A DNA stretch of 64,000 bases from Acidobacteriota bacterium (lineage in GTDB: Bacteria; Acidobacteriota; Blastocatellia; Pyrinomonadales; Pyrinomonadaceae): the NCBI GenBank assembly GCA_016716435.1, contig JADJWI010000008.1, positions 687,501-751,500 of the forward strand, in the 5' to 3' direction. This document shows, in pieces, positions 58,145 through 64,000 of the stretch (the first letter of the stretch is position 1; every line of letters starts with the position of its first letter). Below the pieces are notes generated by a model, which worked only from the letters and a program-made list of their open reading frames with translations, searched no databases and was not told the DNA's origin. A program made the translations under genes and the position numbers.

Positions 58145-59377
58145 TTACCTCGCCTCCTCGCTGACCATTTTGCCGTTGATCATCGTGCCAATGCACTTGG
58201 TCGTGTATTCGAACGGGTCGCCGTCGTACATTGCAATGTCCGCATCCTTCCCAACGGCCAGCGAGCCGATACGCGAATCGAGCCCGATTATCCGTGCGGC
58301 ATCGATCGTGATGCTTGCAAGTGCATCGCGTCTTCCGAGTCCGGCACCCGCGGCGACTGCCGCTTCAAAAAGCACAACGCGGGTCTTCGGTACGTAGCCT
58401 TCGTAGCCGCTCTGAATGGCGAAAAGAATACCGGCTTCCTTAAGCTTGGCAGCGGTGGCCATCGAGAGGTTCTCGCGGTCGCCGCCCGGCCGGGCCATCG
58501 TCGGGTGAAGAATGACAGGAATTCCGGCAGCCTTGATCTCGTTGATAACAATCTGAGCATCGGATGCACCGTCGAGCACGATACGGATGTTGAATTCTTT
58601 CGCGATCCGAAGAGCGGTGAGAATATCCTGGGCCTTTTCCGCAGTGACGAGCAAAGGCACTTCGCGTTTGATCACGCGGATCATGATCTGGCTCTTCAGG
58701 TCGGTCGGCGCTTCCGATTTCTTCGAGGCTTCCTGAGCTTTGATAAGTTCGCCGCGAAGCATTGCGGCCTGTTTCGCACGCGTGCCCGGCGACCGGCCCT
58801 GACCGGCAAGTCCAGCCTGGCCGAGAGTCACCGCGATCATAGCGAGCGGGGAAACGGTGGCTTCGTCAACGTTCTTGCCCGCCGTCTTTGCGATCATCGT
58901 CTGGCCGGACACAAGCGCTGAAGGCTGATGGCCGGTGTGGATGGTCGTTACGCCGAGGTTGCGAACATATTCGACGAGCGTCTCCTGGGCGTTGTAGGCA
59001 TCGATAGCACGAAGTTCCGGCTGAAATGCAGAACCGCCGTCAAGAGCCATTTGGTCGTGCGGCTGATTGAGGTATCCATTGAGGCCGATAACGGTGTGGG
59101 CATCGATAAGCCCCGGCGTCACGACCTTTGCATTCATGATCCGATAGCCGTCCGGGATGCGGACCTGTGCCGCCGTGCCGACCGCCTCGATCTTGCCGTC
59201 CTTTACGAGTACGACGCCGTTCGTGATCGGTTCACCGGTCATTGTCCATACCGTTTCGCCGCGGACGGCGATCTGTGCCGAGGCAGCCGTTGCGAACGGG
59301 AAGGCGACGATTGCGAAAAGCGAAACGGCAGCGAGTGCACGTCCGAAAATTCGTTTATTGATATTTGAGATGCTCAT
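58145..59377 (-). CDS. amidohydrolase-like protein lacking metal ligands (putative pseudoenzyme)
   Basis: 410 residues with signal peptide (about 1-34). The fold is that of imidazolonepropionase-type amidohydrolases and aligns along its length with the intact upstream neighbour. The metal positions are lost: DTHSH becomes DAHTV (His94, Val96), HFHTHRHDD becomes VTAEKAQD, VLQHVSEAW becomes VLDGASDAQ, and FHTDDS becomes IQSGYEG. The gene's ATG overlaps the upstream stop by one base (TAATG), so the two are made together. A heteromeric role is inferred. Confidence 0.85.
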   Translation of the reverse strand: MSISNINKRIFGRALAAVSLFAIVAFPFATAASAQIAVRGETVWTMTGEPITNGVVLVKDGKIEAVGTAAQVRIPDGYRIMNAKVVTPGLIDAHTVIGLNGYLNQPHDQMALDGGSAFQPELRAIDAYNAQETLVEYVRNLGVTTIHTGHQPSALVSGQTMIAKTAGKNVDEATVSPLAMIAVTLGQAGLAGQGRSPGTRAKQAAMLRGELIKAQEASKKSEAPTDLKSQIMIRVIKREVPLLVTAEKAQDILTALRIAKEFNIRIVLDGASDAQIVINEIKAAGIPVILHPTMARPGGDRENLSMATAAKLKEAGILFAIQSGYEGYVPKTRVVLFEAAVAAGAGLGRRDALASITIDAARIIGLDSRIGSLAVGKDADIAMYDGDPFEYTTKCIGTMINGKMVSEEAR

Positions 59378-60702
59378 TAGTTTTCACCTCCGATGTCACC
59401 GTCAAAGCAGTGAATGTGATCGGTGTTTTCGTCATTGCCGGCACCGAAGCCGCCGACGGCGATCAGGTAATCTTTCGGGTCCGCACGGTCAAAGACCTTG
59501 TTTCCTTCGACCCACGTTTCGAGGACGTTCGTGTAAACGCTCAGCGGATCACCGGAGAGTACGACCATGTCAGCGTCCTTCCCGACCTCAAGCGAACCGA
59601 CGCGATCCTGGAGGTCCATCATTATCGCGTTCGCCATTGTTAGGGCATAAAGAGCCTTTTCACGCGACATTCCGACGCGGACTGCAAGGCCCGCAGAGCG
59701 GAGGAATAGCCGCGAATCGGTAATCGAATCGTCGGTATGAAAACCGGTCAAAGCTCCGGCCTTTTCGAGGGCTACGCCATTCTCGAATTTGATGTCCATC
59801 GTCTCAAGCTTTCCGCCGGGCGAATCGATGAAGATTATCGATGCCGGAGCGTTTGCCGCAGCGATCTCCTCGGCGACCTTCCATGCTTCTGAGACGTGCT
59901 GGAGAACGATGCGGAAACCGAACTCCTTCTGGAGCCGGAGTGCGGTGAGAATGTCATCATGCCGGTGTGTATGGAAATGCACCACGCGGGTGCCTTCAAG
60001 AACTTCAACAAGAGCTTCCATCGCAAGGTCGCGAGCCGGCATCTTGCTCGCGTCACCAGCGGCTTTCTGGATCTTTTCGCGGTATTCACGTGCCTTTATC
60101 AACTGCTCGCGAACGAGTGAGGCCGATTTGGCCCGAGTCCCCGGGAAACTGCCGCCGCCGGCACGGATCGAGTTAGTACCGTTAGCAAACTTCATCCCGC
60201 CCATGTATTTGCCGTTCTTGTCTAGTATCAGAACGTCGTCGATCTTAACGGCATTGTCTCGGAGCTTAAGGTAGAGGGTTTGTCCGCTATTCAAATGTCC
60301 GGAACCGGGCATCACGTTAACAGAGGTAATGCCGCCGGACTGGGCACGCTGCAAGCTCGACGATCGTACGTTAAGAGAATCGAGTAACCTCACCTCGGGT
60401 TGGATGGGCCCGGACGCATCGGCACCGGCAGTCCCGCCGATATGACTGTGGGTATCGACAAGTCCCGGCATTATCACTTTGCCGGCCATGTCAACGACCC
60501 GAGCGCCCGCGGGCGGGCGGACAGAAGCAGACGGCCCGATCGCGGTGATCTTGCCGCCCTGAACGACTATAGTTCCACGCTCGATCTCAGGACCTGTGAT
60601 AGGGATCAGACGCGCATTTGTAAATGCAACCGGCTGCTGCTGTCCTAAAATCGGACACGCGAACAGCGCGGCTACACTAATCAGCCTTAGTAGTTTTCGC
60701 AT
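59377..60702 (-). CDS. secreted amidohydrolase (imidazolonepropionase-like)
   Basis: 441 residues with a signal peptide (about 1-20). Metal ligands are present: His85 and His87 (DTHSH), a His-rich patch HFHTHRHDD, His in VLQHVSEAW and the catalytic Asp in FHTDDS. The remaining fold continues to GSLEVGKDADMVVLSGDP, the usual ending. Substrate is not known; family members cleave cyclic amides or dipeptides. The downstream gene encodes its paralog without metal ligands. Confidence 0.92.
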   Translation of the reverse strand: MRKLLRLISVAALFACPILGQQQPVAFTNARLIPITGPEIERGTIVVQGGKITAIGPSASVRPPAGARVVDMAGKVIMPGLVDTHSHIGGTAGADASGPIQPEVRLLDSLNVRSSSLQRAQSGGITSVNVMPGSGHLNSGQTLYLKLRDNAVKIDDVLILDKNGKYMGGMKFANGTNSIRAGGGSFPGTRAKSASLVREQLIKAREYREKIQKAAGDASKMPARDLAMEALVEVLEGTRVVHFHTHRHDDILTALRLQKEFGFRIVLQHVSEAWKVAEEIAAANAPASIIFIDSPGGKLETMDIKFENGVALEKAGALTGFHTDDSITDSRLFLRSAGLAVRVGMSREKALYALTMANAIMMDLQDRVGSLEVGKDADMVVLSGDPLSVYTNVLETWVEGNKVFDRADPKDYLIAVGGFGAGNDENTDHIHCFDGDIGGEN

Positions 60703-60951
60703 TTTTTTGACCTCGTATGTGATTGCGGTTGCAACGGGAATATGACTAAAGTGCTACGAAATCGTGTGACTGTCAAGAAAGCCCGCACTATATCGTACGT
60801 TTCGGTCTGCAAGTTTATTTATTTTCGAGAGCGATTCAACACCACCGTTCCAAGAAATATAAACGTATTAGCCAAACTCCGATATTGAAAGCGTTTTGGC
60901 ACACGGGTTGACTATAGAATCTCTTGAAACATCTTTTGGGGGAGAGATATT

Positions 60952-61413
60952 ATGAAGAAACTAGTTATAGTCTCAATTTTCTTTGCATTTATTTTCACGA
61001 TGATCGTACCGGAATCGTACGGTCAGACGCGAAGAAAGAAGAAGAAGTACCCGGGGCTCGCGACCAATATCGCGATCGTCGCCGGTAGTACGGCAGCAGG
61101 TGCTTTGATCGGCCGCGGACGTAACGGTGCGATGATCGGGGCTGGTGCCGGTTTACTTTACGCCTCAAGCCGTAAGGGAACCAAGCGTCGAGCTTATAAT
61201 TCGAACTATCGTCGTGGTGCGAAGATCGCCGGTGGTACGCTTCTCGGTGCCGGTACCGGTGCCTGGGTCGGCGGCAAGACCGGAATGGTCGTTGGCGGAC
61301 TTGCGGGTGCAGGTGCAACGTATCTTTACACCAAGAACGGCAACCGCTACTATCGCGCAAACAATGGCCGGCAGTTTTATACTCGTAACGGAAAGCGTTA
61401 CTACGTGAGATAA
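60952..61413 (+). CDS. exported glycine-zipper protein with YY repeats
   Basis: 153 residues. Strong ribosome site GGGGGAGAG before the ATG. Signal peptide about 1-25, a Lys/Arg patch (RRKKKKYPG), then two glycine-zipper segments (GSTAAGALIGRGRNGAMIGAG and GAGTGAWVGGKTGMVVGG, shown in part) that may insert in or line a membrane. The C-terminus repeats the unit NGxRYY (NGNRYYR, NGRQFYT, NGKRYYV). Family unknown; glycine-zipper proteins are often envelope or outer-membrane-associated. The 249 bases before it hold no other gene. Confidence 0.7.
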   Translation: MKKLVIVSIFFAFIFTMIVPESYGQTRRKKKKYPGLATNIAIVAGSTAAGALIGRGRNGAMIGAGAGLLYASSRKGTKRRAYNSNYRRGAKIAGGTLLGAGTGAWVGGKTGMVVGGLAGAGATYLYTKNGNRYYRANNGRQFYTRNGKRYYVR

Positions 61414-61435
61414 ACTCGGATGAACTTTTCAGGCA

Positions 61436-61464
61436 AAGGCGGGCGTTTCGGCGTCCGCCTTTTA
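61436..61464. terminator. hairpin terminator between glycine-zipper gene and histidine kinase
   Basis: AAGGCGGGCG (61436-61445) and CGTCCGCCTT (61452-61461) pair with one mismatch around TTTCGG, then TTTATTA. It lies between convergent genes. Confidence 0.7.
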
Positions 61465-63225
61465 TTATTTGGCGATGGGAATTTCGACGACCACCTCGGC
61501 ACCGCCTTTCTCGGCTGAACGAATCTCGATCGTACCGCCATGAGCAGTCACGATGCCGTAGCAGACAGCAAGGCCGAGCCCGGTGCCTTTTCCGGGAGGC
61601 TTGGTCGTAAAGAATGGATCGAACGCATTTCGCGAAATGTGTTCGTCGAATCCGCTACCGGAATCCGCTACGGTCAATCTCAAAGTATTTCCCGATTGCT
61701 CGGCCTTGATCTCCAACACGCCGCCGTCATGCATCGCATCGCGGGCGTTAAGTAACAGATTCAAGAGGACCTGTTGTAGCTGGCTCGCATCAGCCATTAT
61801 CTGCGGAAGTTCATCTGAGACACTCGTCCTGATCTCAAGCCGGCTAAAGCTCGCATCGTAATTCGCAAGCTGAAGTGCCGAATTCACGACATCCCTTACG
61901 CTCACCAAAGAGCGGCCGGGCGGTCTGCTTCGCGAGAAATCTGTCAGATCGTGCGTCACCCGTTTTATCCGTTCGATCTGTGCGGCGATGAGGTCGAGAT
62001 CTTCGTTCGTTTCAGGATCGTTGTCTTTGCGGGAGCGAATAAGCTGGATAAGCGACGAGATGGACGCAAGTGGATTATTGACCTCATGGGCCACGCCTGT
62101 AGCAAGCGTTCCCATCGCAGCCAGCCTGTCCGCTCGTTGAAGCTGTTCGTTCATACGCCGAAGCCGTTCAAGGTCCTCGGCCATCTTTCGGCTCATTTCA
62201 TTAAACGATGAAGCAAGTAGCCCGATCTCGTCATTGCTTTTTCTAAGGTCGGCTTCAGCACCGTAGCGGCCGTTCGTCACCTCGATCGCGGCAAGAGTTA
62301 TCCGCTGGAGCGGCCGCGAGACCGAGCGTACGACCATAAGCAGCAGCAAAAGGTTCGGAACAAGCGCCGAAATGATGCTGAAGATCAAAAACTTTTGCCA
62401 GGCAAAGGATGTCATCCCATCGCGAAATGCCCACCAGGCGATAGGCACCTGAAAGATGAAAAATGACGGAACAGCGACCGCCGCAATGCTAACGGCGATC
62501 TTGTATGTGATCGGGAAAAGCCGAAATTGATCGAGAGTGGTTTGCAGCGATAGCAGCTTGAAATTAGTTATCGCGTAGGCATAGATCAGCACGCCGGGGA
62601 TGACGAATAGCGAACTGTAAGGCAATAGCTCATAGCGGTCAAAGTAGGGAAGTACCAGATTGGCGCATGTCTTCAGTACGCCGGTTATCGCGAGTGCAAG
62701 GATGATAGCCCCAAGCTGCTTCGCCCGCTGTGTGCCGGCATAGAGCCGATATTTCCGTGCGAGCACCGCGAATCCATAGAAGAACAAAAAGTAAACGTAG
62801 CCTACAAAAATATATGCGAGAGGCGAAAGTGAAATGGAGAAACTAACGTCGGCAAGTTCGATCGAATCCCACAGATAGCCAAGCAAAGCAGCCGGTATAA
62901 AGATCAGGCCTGGAGCGAAGAATACCGCTGCCTTTTCTCTCGGAATACGATTGTTTTCCGGAAAGACCCAAGCAAAGATGACCAGTGCATATTGAAGGAG
63001 AAGCGCGGTCACGAAGCTTGCTGCTGCCCACCAGCCGGCTCCGAATGCGGGGTCGTTGAAGTTCCAGAAAACAAGGTCCTTTGTGGTCCAAAAGGCGAGA
63101 AACGCAATGAACGCACCAAACGTCTGATTTGCTCGGCTCCGTGGGTCATTCACAAAAACGAAAAACCCGAGCAGAACGAGTAGGATCACGACCGCGAGCT
63201 GAAAGAATGCGAACATCAAGAGCAT
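61465..63225 (-). CDS. 7TM-type sensor histidine kinase
   Basis: 586 residues. The N-terminal 270 residues form seven or more membrane helices (histidine-kinase 7TM-like sensor). A HAMP-like segment (about 310-365) leads to HisKA with His380 in TGVAHEVNNPLASISSLIQL and HATPase with N box LLNLLLNARDAM, G1 DSGSGF and G2 GKGTGLGLAV. Hybrid parts and a receiver partner are absent; no cognate regulator is next to it in the window. Confidence 0.92.
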   Translation of the reverse strand: MLLMFAFFQLAVVILLVLLGFFVFVNDPRSRANQTFGAFIAFLAFWTTKDLVFWNFNDPAFGAGWWAAASFVTALLLQYALVIFAWVFPENNRIPREKAAVFFAPGLIFIPAALLGYLWDSIELADVSFSISLSPLAYIFVGYVYFLFFYGFAVLARKYRLYAGTQRAKQLGAIILALAITGVLKTCANLVLPYFDRYELLPYSSLFVIPGVLIYAYAITNFKLLSLQTTLDQFRLFPITYKIAVSIAAVAVPSFFIFQVPIAWWAFRDGMTSFAWQKFLIFSIISALVPNLLLLLMVVRSVSRPLQRITLAAIEVTNGRYGAEADLRKSNDEIGLLASSFNEMSRKMAEDLERLRRMNEQLQRADRLAAMGTLATGVAHEVNNPLASISSLIQLIRSRKDNDPETNEDLDLIAAQIERIKRVTHDLTDFSRSRPPGRSLVSVRDVVNSALQLANYDASFSRLEIRTSVSDELPQIMADASQLQQVLLNLLLNARDAMHDGGVLEIKAEQSGNTLRLTVADSGSGFDEHISRNAFDPFFTTKPPGKGTGLGLAVCYGIVTAHGGTIEIRSAEKGGAEVVVEIPIAK

Positions 63226-63270
63226 TCTAAGCCCGCAGCCTCGATAGCGGAAATTCGCAGCCGTTGCCGC

Positions 63271-63987
63271 TTAGTCGATCTCGATCTTGAAGTTCACGCC
63301 AACGGCGTTGATATATTTGGGAAGCCCGCCTGTATTGTAGCGATTCAGATAGAAGACCTCAGCCGTAAAATTCGGGGTCACCTTTCTCTCGATTCCTGCA
63401 GAAAACTCGTTTCGGAAGAACCTGCCATCTCGAAAATCATAAAAGACCTCGTCGGCAGCAAATGCCGAAAAGATGGTTTTGCCATCTTTTTTGATGGGAT
63501 GCTTGAAGGTTATTTTGTTGCGGTAACGAATCGTATCCGGGCGGCTGTTGCGGATGCGATATTCAACTCGGTTACGATCCTTAATGGAGAGTTCTTTGTA
63601 TGTAAATGAAAGAGTCGTATCAAATCGTGCCCGGTGTTCGATGTCCTTTCGTCCCGGGAACTGCTCGGCATATTTATAAATGTAGGTAGGCGTGATCGAA
63701 ACGTATTTGTTTATCCTCTTATCGAAACCGATGCCGACGCGTTCATCGACGGGATAGAGCTTGTTGCGGCCAAGGCGGATGCTGCCGATCAATAGCAGCG
63801 ATAGGTCTTTGTACTCCTTGTCATCCGCATCGCGTTTCTTGACCAACGGTATGGTTACTACAGTTTCGCTCCAGACTTGAAAGTCGCGCTCGCCCGGGCT
63901 CGATTGGCCGTAGGCCGTTGTAATAATTACCGAAAGGAAAACAAAAAGAATGGCAGATGGTCGAATTGATTTGGCGTAACTCTTCAC
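63271..63987 (-). CDS. DUF2490-like outer-membrane protein
   Basis: 238 residues from GTG 63987, though a start further upstream outside the window is possible. Signal peptide about 1-27 ending AYGQ. Alternating beta pattern with aromatic residues and a final Ile-rich strand, ending NFKIEID, as in outer-membrane beta-barrels of the DUF2490 group. Expected in the outer membrane; role unknown. Reads in the same direction as the histidine kinase, 45 bases before it. Confidence 0.65.
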   Translation of the reverse strand: MKSYAKSIRPSAILFVFLSVIITTAYGQSSPGERDFQVWSETVVTIPLVKKRDADDKEYKDLSLLLIGSIRLGRNKLYPVDERVGIGFDKRINKYVSITPTYIYKYAEQFPGRKDIEHRARFDTTLSFTYKELSIKDRNRVEYRIRNSRPDTIRYRNKITFKHPIKKDGKTIFSAFAADEVFYDFRDGRFFRNEFSAGIERKVTPNFTAEVFYLNRYNTGGLPKYINAVGVNFKIEID

Positions 63988-64000
63988 ATTTTCGCTCTAA

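Overview
The window reads as a chromosomal segment of a moderately GC-rich, Gram-negative-type bacterium. From the overall feel of the proteins and the gene content (many secreted peptidases, paired amidohydrolases, a division/cell-wall cluster, FeoAB with a Cys-rich partner, O-antigen ligase), my best guess is Acidobacteriota, near the Blastocatellia/Pyrinomonadaceae. That placement is inference; there is no rRNA gene to settle it. I saw no tRNA, rRNA, CRISPR array, integrase or transposase.

Layout. 1-6300: the 3' end of a TgpA-like transglutaminase gene, rimO, an unknown protein, a secreted M28 peptidase, a repeat-filled intergenic stretch (4851-5300) and an unknown gene broken by a frameshift. 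6300-14000: nth, then a polysaccharide-type run (DegT/DnrJ aminotransferase with a frameshift at CCC-TGA, a TPR protein, an O-antigen ligase), converging on psd-pssA (phosphatidylethanolamine synthesis), a small membrane protein and a ZIP metal transporter. 13800-29300: the division/cell-wall (dcw) cluster rsmH-ftsL-ftsI-murF-mraY-murD-ftsW-murG-murC-ftsQ-ftsA-ftsZ, headed by a good sigma70-type promoter. It lacks mraZ, murE, murB and ddl. A small four-helix-bundle gene with terminal inverted repeats sits between mraY and murD. 29300-37700: pdxA, a receiver-domain protein with a long acidic tail, valS carrying an in-frame palindromic repeat insertion, two small exported proteins, nadC and a CPBP protease.

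37700-48900: an NtrY-like histidine kinase and an NtrX-like sigma54 activator, separated by three small paralogous membrane proteins and translationally coupled into one operon. After them come a secreted zinc peptidase with TPRs, an M3 peptidase, and glutamine synthetase preceded by a candidate sigma54 promoter. 48900-56600: a 21-bp minisatellite, a lipoprotein, a small CPCC/coiled-coil protein plus pyrF, a DUF3108-type exported protein that seems to start at CTG, feoA-feoB-FeoB partner, an EamA transporter and a MoaB/MogA-type protein. 56600-64000: an S10 peptidase, two overlapping amidohydrolase genes (one intact, one without metal ligands), a glycine-zipper protein, a 7TM histidine kinase and a DUF2490-like outer-membrane protein.

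The most unusual points are: the three paralogous membrane proteins inside the NtrY/NtrX operon; the intact/dead amidohydrolase pair; the in-frame repeat insertion in valS and the inverted-repeat-flanked four-helix-bundle element in the dcw cluster, both built from about 7-bp quasi-repeats; and the CCC-TGA frameshift in the aminotransferase.
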